NCBI GenBank assembly: GCA_937894185.1
Contig: CALCSA010000261.1
Coordinates: 1-8,649 of the forward strand
Direction: 5' to 3'
DNA length: 8,649 bases
From: an uncultured Clostridia bacterium
GTDB taxonomy: Bacteria; Bacillota; Clostridia; Oscillospirales; Ruminococcaceae
Made by a program: the position numbers and the translations under genes
Notes under the pieces: generated by a model
Told to the model about the DNA's origin: nothing
Seen by the model: only the letters and a program-made list of their open reading frames with translations
The model's database searches: none
Shown: positions 1-5,777 of the stretch, in pieces
How positions within the stretch are numbered: position 1 is the stretch's first letter
Layout of the letters: each line of letters opens with the position of its first letter

Positions 1-1941
1 ACCATCGACGCTATCTCCATCGGCCGCGAGCTGGGTCTGGGCGGCAGGGTGAACACCGTGCTGCAGGCCGCCTTCTTTAAGCTGGCTAACATCATTCCCA
101 TCGACGACGCCGTCAAGTATATGAAGGACGCTGCCACCAAGAGCTACGGCAAAAAGGGCGAAGCCGTTGTCAAGATGAATCATAACGCCATTGACCGCGG
201 TGTGGAAAGCGCCAAAGAGGTCAAGGTTCCCGATGCTTGGAAGACTGCTTCCGGCAGCATGAATCACGCCAATGCCAAGGGCGACGACAAGGTGCTGGTT
301 GACTATGTCAACAACATCCTGATTCCCGTCAACGCTCAGAAGGGCGATACTTTGCCTGTTTCCGCCTTTACCGGCCGGGAGGACGGCACCGTGCCTCTGG
401 GTTCCGCCGCTTACGAAAAGCGGGGTATTGCCGTGGATGTTCCCTCTTGGAAGCCCGAGAACTGCATCCAGTGTAACTTCTGCTCTTATGTCTGCCCCCA
501 CGCTGTCATTCGCCCCTTCCTGATGACCGAAGAGGAAGCGGCCAAGGCGCCCAAGGGTGCCAAGGTGGTGGATGCCACCGGTCTGCCCGGCTTCAAGTTC
601 GCCATCGTTCCCACCGTGCTGGACTGCACCGGCTGCGGAAGCTGCGCCAATGTCTGCCCCGGCAAGAAGGGCGAAAAGGCTTTGGTCATGGAATCTCTGG
701 AAAGCCAGATGGAACAGCAGGATGTCTTTGCATACTGCTTCGATCTGCCTGAAAAGGCCGAGGTTGCTGCCAAGTTTAGGGAGAGCACTGTCAAGGGCAG
801 CCAGTTCAAGCAGCCCCTGCTGGAATTCTCCGGCGCATGCGCCGGCTGCGGCGAGACTCCCTATGCCAAGCTGGTCACCCAGCTGTTTGGCGACCGGATG
901 TATCTTGCCAACGCCACCGGATGCTCCTCCATCTGGGGCGGAAGCTCACCTTCCACTCCCTACACCACCAACAAGCAGGGCATGGGTCCCGCATGGGCCA
1001 ACTCCCTGTTCGAAGATAACGCCGAGTATGGCTACGGCATGTATCTGGCTCAGAAGGCCATCCGCAGCAAGCTGCGCCAGAAGACCGAAGAGCTGGTCGC
1101 TCTGGGTGGCGCTCCCACTCTGGAGGCTACCGCCAAGAACTGGCTGGATACCATGGAAGAAGGTTCTGCCAACGCTCAGGCTACCGCGGCCTATGTCAAG
1201 GAACTGGAAACCGTCGCCGGTCAGTCCGGTGACAGCGCCAATCTGGCCAAGGACATCCTCAAAGAGAAGAATTATCTGGGCAAGAAGAGCGTGTGGATCT
1301 TTGGCGGAGACGGCTGGGCCTACGACATCGGCTTTGGCGGTCTGGACCATGTGATCGCTTCCGGCGAGGACGTAAACATTCTGGTCTTTGACACCGAGGT
1401 TTACTCCAACACCGGCGGACAGTCCTCCAAGTCTACTCCCACCGGCGCCGTGGCTCAGTTTGCCGCTGCCGGTAAGGAAGTGAAGAAGAAGGATCTGGCG
1501 GCCATTGCCATGAGCTACGGCTATGTCTATGTGGCTCAGGTTGGACAGGGCGCCGACTACAACCAGCTGATGAAGGCTATGGTAGAGGCCGAGAGCTACA
1601 AGGGACCCTCCCTGATTATCGCCTACGCTCCCTGCATCAACCACGGCATCAAGGGCGGCATGGGCAAGAGCCAGACTCAGATCAAGGACGCTGTGGCCGC
1701 AGGCTACTGGCACCTGTTCCGCTTTGACCCCCGCCTCAAGGCCGAGGGCAAGAACCCCTTCCAGCTGGACAGCAAAGCTCCCTCTCAGAGCTACAAGGAG
1801 TTCATCGAGCGGGAAGTTCGCTACACCAGCCTGATGCGCACCTTCCCCGATCGCGCCAAGGATCTCTTCGAGCAGGCCGATCAGATTGCCAAGGAAAAGT
1901 ACGAGCATCTGGTGCGTCTTTCCAAGCTCTACGAAATCTAA
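1..1941 (+). CDS. nifJ: Pyruvate:ferredoxin (flavodoxin) oxidoreductase, C-terminal part (5' end outside window)
   Basis: This enzyme oxidises pyruvate with CoA to acetyl-CoA and CO2 and passes electrons to ferredoxin or flavodoxin in the cytoplasm. The frame is open from base 1 and gives 646 residues; family members are usually near 1,170-1,190, so about 530 N-terminal residues lie outside. Numbering from base 1, an EKR segment sits near residue 140. Two ferredoxin-type clusters follow: C155/C158/C161/C165 (CIQCNFCSYVCP) and C209/C212/C215/C219 (CTGCGSCANVCP). The TPP domain carries the proximal cluster ligands C280, C283, C308 and C545, whose 25-residue C283-C308 spacing matches the known enzyme. 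The TPP/Mg motif is GGDGWAYD (about 435-442) through SNTGGQ (about 469-474). All cofactor ligands expected in this half are present. Codon use is strongly biased (AAG, GCC, CTG), as expected for a highly expressed gene. A strong terminator follows the stop, so this gene ends its transcript. Confidence 0.97.
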   Translation, partial: TIDAISIGRELGLGGRVNTVLQAAFFKLANIIPIDDAVKYMKDAATKSYGKKGEAVVKMNHNAIDRGVESAKEVKVPDAWKTASGSMNHANAKGDDKVLVDYVNNILIPVNAQKGDTLPVSAFTGREDGTVPLGSAAYEKRGIAVDVPSWKPENCIQCNFCSYVCPHAVIRPFLMTEEEAAKAPKGAKVVDATGLPGFKFAIVPTVLDCTGCGSCANVCPGKKGEKALVMESLESQMEQQDVFAYCFDLPEKAEVAAKFRESTVKGSQFKQPLLEFSGACAGCGETPYAKLVTQLFGDRMYLANATGCSSIWGGSSPSTPYTTNKQGMGPAWANSLFEDNAEYGYGMYLAQKAIRSKLRQKTEELVALGGAPTLEATAKNWLDTMEEGSANAQATAAYVKELETVAGQSGDSANLAKDILKEKNYLGKKSVWIFGGDGWAYDIGFGGLDHVIASGEDVNILVFDTEVYSNTGGQSSKSTPTGAVAQFAAAGKEVKKKDLAAIAMSYGYVYVAQVGQGADYNQLMKAMVEAESYKGPSLIIAYAPCINHGIKGGMGKSQTQIKDAVAAGYWHLFRFDPRLKAEGKNPFQLDSKAPSQSYKEFIEREVRYTSLMRTFPDRAKDLFEQADQIAKEKYEHLVRLSKLYEI

Positions 1942-1984
1942 ATGATTTTTGCGCTCCGGCAAAAGACGGGCGCTGTGCAACCAA

Positions 1985-2023
1985 AAAAATGCCGCCGCTT
2001 CGTTGGGAAGCGGCGGCATTTTT
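1985..2023 (+). terminator. Rho-independent terminator of the pyruvate:ferredoxin oxidoreductase gene
   Basis: A perfect 16-bp inverted repeat (1985-2000 with 2008-2023) encloses the 7-nt loop CGTTGGG. The core is GCCGCCGCTT/AAGCGGCGGC, flanked by A-run and T-run arms, so the stem could also stop transcription from the opposite strand. It begins 43 bases after the stop codon at 1941. Confidence 0.95.
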
Positions 2024-2058
2024 CAAAACAAAGGGAGCAGGGGGCGGATGCAATTCGC

Positions 2059-2087
2059 TTGTCAAATTTGGATTCCTATTGTAGAAT
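2059..2087 (+). promoter_or_regulatory. Probable sigma-A promoter of the tetR-family gene
   Basis: TTGTCA (2059-2064) and TAGAAT (2082-2087) are separated by exactly 17 bases, and each differs from the consensus at one position. A start near 2094 would give a leader of about 110 nt before the ATG at 2205. An imperfect dyad GAAT-N9-ATTC (2084-2100) spans the -10 box and the start region, so it is a possible self-repression operator. That role is inference. Confidence 0.75.
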
Positions 2088-2093
2088 GATAAT

Positions 2094-2204
2094 ACGATTC
2101 CGGGATAAAAAGCATTGTCCCGCAGATCAGTATCACAACGGCTGCCCCAGAGCACCCAACTGCTGCCCAAACGCTCTGCCGGGGACAAAATACAGGGGGA
2201 TGGA
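2094..2204 (+). other. Leader of the tetR-family gene with mutually exclusive RNA pairings
   Basis: Four segments can pair in competing ways. Segment 1, CGGGA (2101-2105), pairs with segment 2, TCCCG (2118-2122). Segment 2 extended, TTGTCCCGCAGA (2115-2126), pairs with segment 4, TCTGC plus GGGACAA (2175-2188, 2-nt bulge). Segment 3, CCCCAGAGC (2145-2153), pairs with segment 4 as GCTCT plus GGGG (2173-2184). Segment 4 ends just before the ribosome binding site. There is no U-run, so any control would act on translation, not on termination. G+C-rich DNA produces such pairings by chance, so function is unproven. Confidence 0.35.
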
Positions 2205-2810
2205 ATGTCTCAGTTAGACGAAAAAGTGGATCTGAGGGTGAGCAGAACCCAAAACGCTCTGCAAACGGCACTGCTGACCCTGTTGGAAAAATCACCCTTT
2301 ACCAAGATAACCGTCCACACCATTTGCAAATCGGCAGGGGTGAGCCGGGCCACCTTCTACATGCATTATCAGGACAAATACGCCTTGCTGCGGGTTTGTC
2401 TGGAGCGGCTATGGGGGGAGATGGATCAGGAGCCCGGGGATCAAAAGGAGTTAATTCGCCGGGTGGTTGCCCTCACCCACCAACATGCCCGGCTCTTAAA
2501 AAATGTAACCTACAACGACAGCAATCAGGAACTTTCCCAGATGCTCAGCGAGTCCATGGTCATCGCCATGATTCAGCAGTTGAAGGAGCGTAAGGCCCGG
2601 GGGGACCGGTATCCTGTTCCCGAGGAGATTTTGGCCCGCTTTATCTCGGGCGGGGTCGCCTATCTTCTCATCTGGTGGATGATGGAAAACTGCGCCATCC
2701 CTTTGGAGGAGATGACAGAGCATCTGACTGTTTTGGCGGAGCATCTGGAAGCGTTGGCAATAGCCCCGCCAATGGGGGAGAAAGTCTCGAAGCCTGATAG
2801 AGTCAACTAA
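2205..2810 (+). CDS. TetR/AcrR-family transcriptional regulator
   Basis: This 201-residue protein is a DNA-binding regulator acting as a dimer on operator DNA, usually as a repressor relieved by a small ligand. Residues about 12-60 form the TetR N-terminal domain; the helix-turn-helix lies at about 36-55 (TVHTICKSAGVSRATFYMHY), followed by DKYALL, a typical helix-4 sequence. The C-terminal helices (about 75-185), with an aromatic patch LLIWWMM near 154-160, look like the C-terminal domain seen in many Firmicute members of the DhaS-like group. I chose ATG 2205 because an AGGGGGA site lies 4 bases upstream and the HTH domain follows directly; a TTG at 2115 would add 30 residues of unrelated sequence. 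It has its own promoter and leader. The ligand and targets cannot be read from sequence; mgsA, 169 bases downstream on the same strand, is the nearest candidate. Confidence 0.93.
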   Translation: MSQLDEKVDLRVSRTQNALQTALLTLLEKSPFTKITVHTICKSAGVSRATFYMHYQDKYALLRVCLERLWGEMDQEPGDQKELIRRVVALTHQHARLLKNVTYNDSNQELSQMLSESMVIAMIQQLKERKARGDRYPVPEEILARFISGGVAYLLIWWMMENCAIPLEEMTEHLTVLAEHLEALAIAPPMGEKVSKPDRVN

Positions 2811-2846
2811 TTTTAAAACACCAAGCGCTTTTAAAACAGCGAGCAC
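2811..2846 (+). repeat. Imperfect 18-bp tandem repeat, two copies
   Basis: Two adjacent 18-bp units (2811-2828 and 2829-2846) agree at 15 of 18 positions. Each opens with the 10-mer TTTTAAAACA, which contains the palindrome TTTTAAAA. The repeat begins on the base after the tetR stop codon. Two equally spaced palindromes could be paired protein-binding sites, or just a local duplication. Confidence 0.7.
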
Positions 2847-2979
2847 GCTTGCCGGCATGCCGTAGGCGTGACTAACTACCGAGGCTTGAACACACAACAT
2901 GCTTTCAAGTTAACCGATGATACCGACAACCTCTGAAACCCCTGACCTTGGGGAAACAATCACAAAAGGAGAATCAACT
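2844..2979 (+). other. Hairpin-rich intergenic element / possible structured leader upstream of mgsA
   Basis: Three hairpins occur in order. The first (2844-2870) pairs CACGC with GCGTG, continues inward through G-U and Watson-Crick pairs with one bulge, and is capped by CATG; its centre holds the perfect palindrome CGGCATGCCG (2853-2862). The second pairs GGCTTGAA (2883-2890) with TTCAAGTT (2904-2911). The third pairs CCCC (2939-2942) with GGGG (2950-2953), ending 12 bases before the mgsA ribosome binding site. None is followed by a T-run, so none looks like a terminator. I see no convincing promoter. I do not recognise an Rfam family. Confidence 0.4.
2965..2971 (+). promoter_or_regulatory. 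Ribosome binding site of mgsA (decides the start)
   Basis: AAAGGAG is followed by 8 bases and then ATG 2980. This favours ATG 2980 over an in-frame ATG at 2917, whose extra 21 residues lie in the hairpin region and lack a comparable site. Confidence 0.85.
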
Positions 2980-3474
2980 ATGCTGCACAGCGATTCCATC
3001 ACCTTGAGCATACCAGCGGAAAAAAATATCGCCCTCATCGCGCACGACAACAAAAAGCAGGAGCTGATTGAATGGTGCCTGCTTCATCAGGATATTCTGG
3101 CCCGGCATAAGCTTTCCGGTACCGGAACTACAGCGATGATGGTCACCCGAATGACGGGGCTCACCGTCAAGGGCTACAACAGCGGACCACTGGGAGGCGA
3201 CCAGCAGCTGGGGGCCAAAATTGTGGAAGGCCGCATCGATTTTGTTATCTTCTTCTCCGATCCCCTCACCGCCCAGCCCCACGACCCCGATGTCAAGGCG
3301 CTGCTGCGGATCGCGCAGGTTTATGATGTGCCTATTGCCAGCAACCGGGCCACCGCCGACTTTATGATTACCTCCCCCCTGATGAACTCCACCTACGACC
3401 GCAAGGTGAAGAACTTCCAGCGGGAGGTTGTCAAGCGAAGCGATACTCTGGCCGGACCAAATAAACAGGTCTGA
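2980..3474 (+). CDS. mgsA: Methylglyoxal synthase
   Basis: This cytoplasmic enzyme converts dihydroxyacetone phosphate to methylglyoxal and phosphate, a bypass of lower glycolysis that releases phosphate when sugar phosphates accumulate. The 164-residue product aligns with the 152-residue E. coli enzyme at a constant offset of 3 through the active site: H22, K26, T48, T50, T51, S68, G69, catalytic D74 in GGDQQ, D94 in FFSDP, H101 and D104 in PHDPDVKALLR. All expected catalytic and phosphate-binding residues are present, so it should be active. The N- and C-termini are slightly longer than in E. coli (tail ending AGPNKQV). It is preceded by a hairpin-rich region and a tetR-family gene and followed by a terminator-like hairpin. 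Its product is toxic, so tight control would be expected; the upstream structures are candidates, but this is inference. Confidence 0.96.
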   Translation: MLHSDSITLSIPAEKNIALIAHDNKKQELIEWCLLHQDILARHKLSGTGTTAMMVTRMTGLTVKGYNSGPLGGDQQLGAKIVEGRIDFVIFFSDPLTAQPHDPDVKALLRIAQVYDVPIASNRATADFMITSPLMNSTYDRKVKNFQREVVKRSDTLAGPNKQV

Positions 3475-3494
3475 CAGGCGAAAACATAGACGCA

Positions 3495-3533
3495 AAGGAA
3501 CCCCCGACGGTAGAAAGCCGCCGGGGGTTCCTT
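3495..3533. terminator. Bidirectional terminator-like hairpin between convergent mgsA and htrA
   Basis: A 15-of-16-bp stem (3495-3510 with 3518-3533) has one A/C mismatch and the 7-nt loop TAGAAAG. Its core is GAACCCCCG/CGGGGGTTC. It starts 20 bases after mgsA and lies 37 bases beyond the htrA stop, so it could serve both. T-runs are short on either side, so it is a weaker fit to the intrinsic terminator pattern than the one at 1985-2023. Confidence 0.75.
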
Positions 3534-3570
3534 GATCAGAAGGGGAGAGATAGAAGCGTTGGAAAGGCAG

Positions 3571-4953
3571 TTAGATGCCGCTGGGAACCGATACCTCCTG
3601 CTTGAGGGATTCGGGGATTTGTTCCAGAACCTGTACCGGCAGGTCCATGGTTTTGCCGTCCCGCACGATGACAAAGTTGAGGGTGTCTCCCACCTTGCCG
3701 GAGATAACCGCCTCACTGACGTGGGCAGCTGTCTCGATATTTTTGCCGTTGATGCTGATAATCCGGTCCCCCGGCATCAGTCCGTTGTTGCGGGTGGTCT
3801 CCATGACGTAAACGCCAAACTCCCGCAGGCCGTAATAGTTGGCGGTGCGCAGATCGCTCCCCTGCAACACCTTGATGCCCAGCTCCGGCCGTCCGGTGAC
3901 GTAACCGTACTCGATCAGGTCCTTCACAACGGCCTGAGCCGTGTTGGAGGGAATGGCAAATCCCAGGCCTTCAATGTCCAGACCGCTGGATTTTGCGTTG
4001 ACCACGCCGATGAGATTGCCGTTGCTGTCAAAGAGGCCGCCCCCCGAGTTGCCGGGGTTGATAGCCGCGGAGGTCTGCATCAAAGTCATAGTTTCGTTGC
4101 CGATGGTGATTTCCCGGTCCTTGGCGCTGATCACCCCGTTGGTGACGCTGCCCCCCAAAGTGCCCAGAGGGTTGCCGATAGCCACCGATACCTGCCCCAC
4201 CATCACGCTGTCAGAATCGGCAAAAGTGGCAGGGGTCAGGCCCTCGGCCTCTACTTTAATCACGGCAAGGTCGGTTTTGGGGTCGGTTCCCACCAGAGTG
4301 GCAGGGTACTCGTTGCCGTCCTGAGTGCGGACCATAACCTCTCCGCCCTGTTCAATGACGTGGTTGTTGGTGATGATGTAGCCGTCCTGAGAGTAGATGA
4401 CGCCGCTGCCGGCAGAGCCTGATTCCTGTTCGCCGAAAAAGGTCATCACCCGGCTGCTCAGGCGGATTTCCACTACACTGGGTGCGGCTTTTTCCACCAC
4501 CGAGGTGATGTCGCCTGCCACGGCAGGCTGGGGGACGGCGGTGGGAAGCTGGGGAGCCGGCTGAGCCTGAGGCTGAGCTTCGGCTTCGGAGAGCGCCGGA
4601 GCCTGAGGAGCCAGTTGGGTGTTCACCCACCAGGAGGCCGCGCCGCCTCCCACCGCCCCGCCAATGAGAGAGAGCACCAGCATACCTGCTACCAGAGCGC
4701 CCTTTTTACTCGACGGGCGGCGCTTTTTAGTGGGCTCTTCCCCGGGAAAAGAGGAATAGGAGCCGCGGTCATAATCGCGGGAATTGTAAGGCCTGTAGCT
4801 GGAAAGCCCTGATGAATCGATGCGATCCGATGCTGACGAAGAGCTGCTGTAATCCCCATAGGAATAGGAGCCGCTGTCGCTGCCGGATTGTCCCTGCGAG
4901 GCTCCTCCGACATTCCAGTTGCCAAAGGGTGTTTGATTGTTGTTTTCAATCAT
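3571..4953 (-). CDS. Membrane-anchored HtrA/DegP-type S1C serine protease with one PDZ domain
   Basis: This 460-residue trypsin-like protease should degrade or refold damaged proteins on the outer face of the membrane. Residues 1-74 form a Ser/Tyr/Gly-rich low-complexity tail. A basic stretch (TKKRRPSSKK, 75-84) precedes a membrane segment at about 85-110, which implies a cytoplasmic N-terminus. A Pro/Ala/Gln-rich linker follows (about 115-146). The protease domain (about 150-350) carries the full triad H198 (NNHV), D228 (DPKTDLAV) and S303 (NPGNSGGG). One PDZ domain follows (about 355-445, with LMPGDRIISINGK). The ATG at 4953 has a perfect AAAGGAGG site 8 bases upstream. Length and layout fit Firmicute HtrA-like proteases; which paralogue (HtrA, HtrB or YyxA type) cannot be decided. 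It stands alone, convergent to mgsA. Confidence 0.95.
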   Translation of the reverse strand: MIENNNQTPFGNWNVGGASQGQSGSDSGSYSYGDYSSSSSASDRIDSSGLSSYRPYNSRDYDRGSYSSFPGEEPTKKRRPSSKKGALVAGMLVLSLIGGAVGGGAASWWVNTQLAPQAPALSEAEAQPQAQPAPQLPTAVPQPAVAGDITSVVEKAAPSVVEIRLSSRVMTFFGEQESGSAGSGVIYSQDGYIITNNHVIEQGGEVMVRTQDGNEYPATLVGTDPKTDLAVIKVEAEGLTPATFADSDSVMVGQVSVAIGNPLGTLGGSVTNGVISAKDREITIGNETMTLMQTSAAINPGNSGGGLFDSNGNLIGVVNAKSSGLDIEGLGFAIPSNTAQAVVKDLIEYGYVTGRPELGIKVLQGSDLRTANYYGLREFGVYVMETTRNNGLMPGDRIISINGKNIETAAHVSEAVISGKVGDTLNFVIVRDGKTMDLPVQVLEQIPESLKQEVSVPSGI

Positions 4954-4977
4954 AAGTAAGGCCTCCTTTTGCTGAAA

Positions 4978-5007
4978 CTGCCCACAGAATGGTGGGCAGG
5001 GTTTTTT
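4978..5007 (+). terminator. Hairpin plus T6 on the + strand, lying in the htrA 5' leader
   Basis: CTGCCCAC (4978-4985) pairs perfectly with GTGGGCAG (4992-4999) across a 6-nt loop, and T6 (5002-5007) follows. Read on the + strand this is a compact intrinsic terminator, which would stop any transcript running antisense to htrA before it reaches the next operon. Read on the - strand, the same hairpin lies in the htrA leader just upstream of its ribosome binding site, with no T-run. Confidence 0.55.
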
Positions 5008-5100
5008 CTATGTCTTTATCATACCGTCAAAATATGACAAGCATTTAAAAAACATAAAAAAGCATCGTGAAGAAAAATAGGAAAAAATATGAACGACTCC
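5008..5100 (-). promoter_or_regulatory. Probable htrA promoter region (A+T-rich), elements uncertain
   Basis: This A+T-rich stretch must hold the start signals for htrA. A -10-like TATGAT lies on the - strand at 5018-5023, but no good -35 box sits 16-18 bases upstream; TTGTCA (5035-5040) is only 11 bases away. The dyad GTCA-N5-TGAC (5026-5038) lies directly upstream of the -10-like box, where an activator or repressor could bind. Start site and sigma factor cannot be assigned from sequence. Confidence 0.35.
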
Positions 5101-5144
5101 CCGGAATTTTCTTTATGCAGGATGCTTGGGAATCGGAAAAGTAA

Positions 5145-5174
5145 TTACCTTAGCCCTTTTAAATGTGGTATAAT
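5145..5174 (+). promoter_or_regulatory. Upstream promoter of the PPC-nicotinamidase operon (extended -10)
   Basis: TGGTATAAT (5166-5174) is a consensus -10 box with the TGn extension. A weak -35, TTACCT (5145-5150), is 18 bases upstream. Transcription would begin near 5181. A small dyad, ATAGCTGC-AAA-GCGGCTAT (5173-5191), overlaps the start region and could be an operator. Confidence 0.7.
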
Positions 5175-5233
5175 AGCTGCAAAGCGGCTATGGTGCGTTC
5201 GTTTCAGATGGCCCGCCCGGTTGGGGATAGCCA

Positions 5234-5264
5234 ATGATACCATTCCCTGCGCTTATGGTATGAT
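5234..5264 (+). promoter_or_regulatory. Downstream extended -10 box with an imperfect dyad
   Basis: TGGTATGAT (5256-5264) is a second extended -10 sequence, exactly 90 bases after the first, with no recognisable -35. It is the right half of an inverted repeat: ATGATACCAT (5234-5243) and ATGGTATGAT (5255-5264) match at 9 of 10 positions across 11 bases. It could be a second promoter, an operator that blocks read-through from the first, or both. Confidence 0.45.
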
Positions 5265-5348
5265 AATCCCAAAGCGGCAAAGGCCCGGGATTCTGATTTG
5301 CAATTGGTTGCGGCAAAGTCCGCGGCGATACAAAAGGAGGTAACTGGT

Positions 5349-5774
5349 ATGGATTACAAACGGTTTGGGAATAGCGTGGTTGTGCGGCTGGATCGGGGGG
5401 AGGAGCTGATCTCCTGCCTGACTCAGCTCTGCCAAAAGGAGGACATCCGTCTGGCGCAGATTTCTGGTTTGGGTGCGGTGGATTACGTCAAGGCGGGGAT
5501 TTTCTACGTGGAGCAAAAGCAGTATCATCAGTACGAGCTGAAAGGTGAAATGGAAATCGTCTCTCTCACCGGCAGCGCTACCCGCAAGGACGGGGAGGTT
5601 TACCTGCATCTTCACATTGCGGTGTCTGGCGAGGACGGTGCGGTAAAGGGCGGCCACCTCAACGAGGCCAAGGTCAGTGCCACGGCGGAATTAATCCTGA
5701 TGGTGCTGGACGGCGAGGTGGGGCGGCGCTTTAACGACGGCGTTCACCTCAATCTGCTGGACTTTGGGAACTAG
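5349..5774 (+). CDS. PPC-domain (DUF296) protein
   Basis: This 141-residue protein consists almost wholly of one PPC/DUF296 domain, the fold also joined to AT-hooks in plants. In bacteria it stands alone, and its biochemical role is not established. Visible features are RLDRGEEL near 13-20, the AQISGLGAV turn (36-44), the histidine pair H87/H89 in YLHLHIAVSG, and H103 in GGHL. The three histidines match the metal-binding set seen in prokaryotic PPC structures (family knowledge). There is no AT-hook and no signal peptide, so it is probably cytoplasmic and likely forms trimers like its relatives. The start is ATG 5349, with AAAGGAGG 8 bases upstream; an in-frame start at 5298 would lack a site and overlap the leader. 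It is the first gene of the operon and lies 3 bases before the nicotinamidase-like gene. Confidence 0.88.
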   Translation: MDYKRFGNSVVVRLDRGEELISCLTQLCQKEDIRLAQISGLGAVDYVKAGIFYVEQKQYHQYELKGEMEIVSLTGSATRKDGEVYLHLHIAVSGEDGAVKGGHLNEAKVSATAELILMVLDGEVGRRFNDGVHLNLLDFGN

Positions 5775-5777
5775 ACC

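Noticed and set aside
946..2019. Long - strand open frame (357 codons) opposite the pyruvate:ferredoxin oxidoreductase gene.
   Set aside because: It runs antisense to a gene with every cofactor motif intact, starts inside the terminator stem and shows no recognisable domain. It results from the biased codon use of the real gene.
2115..2204. TTG-initiated 30-residue N-terminal extension of the TetR protein.
   Set aside because: TTG 2115 has no ribosome binding site, lies only about 20 bases from the predicted transcription start, and the added residues are unlike TetR N-termini; ATG 2205 has AGGGGGA in front.
1942..2217. Open frame starting directly after the oxidoreductase stop codon.
   Set aside because: It spans the terminator, the tetR promoter and the leader, has no ribosome binding site of its own and gives a low-quality basic, Cys-rich product.
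2844..2870. Hairpin after tetR considered as its terminator.
   Set aside because: The stem has wobble pairs and a bulge and is followed by ACTAACTACC, not a T-run.
3532..4422. 296-codon + strand frame opposite htrA.
   Set aside because: It is the mirror of a gene whose catalytic triad and PDZ domain are intact; it starts within the mgsA/htrA terminator region and lacks a family resemblance.
5089..5343. 84-codon frame in the intergenic region before the PPC gene.
   Set aside because: It has only a weak AGGA upstream and covers both promoter elements, the dyads and the PPC ribosome binding site. Its Arg/Trp-rich translation looks non-coding.
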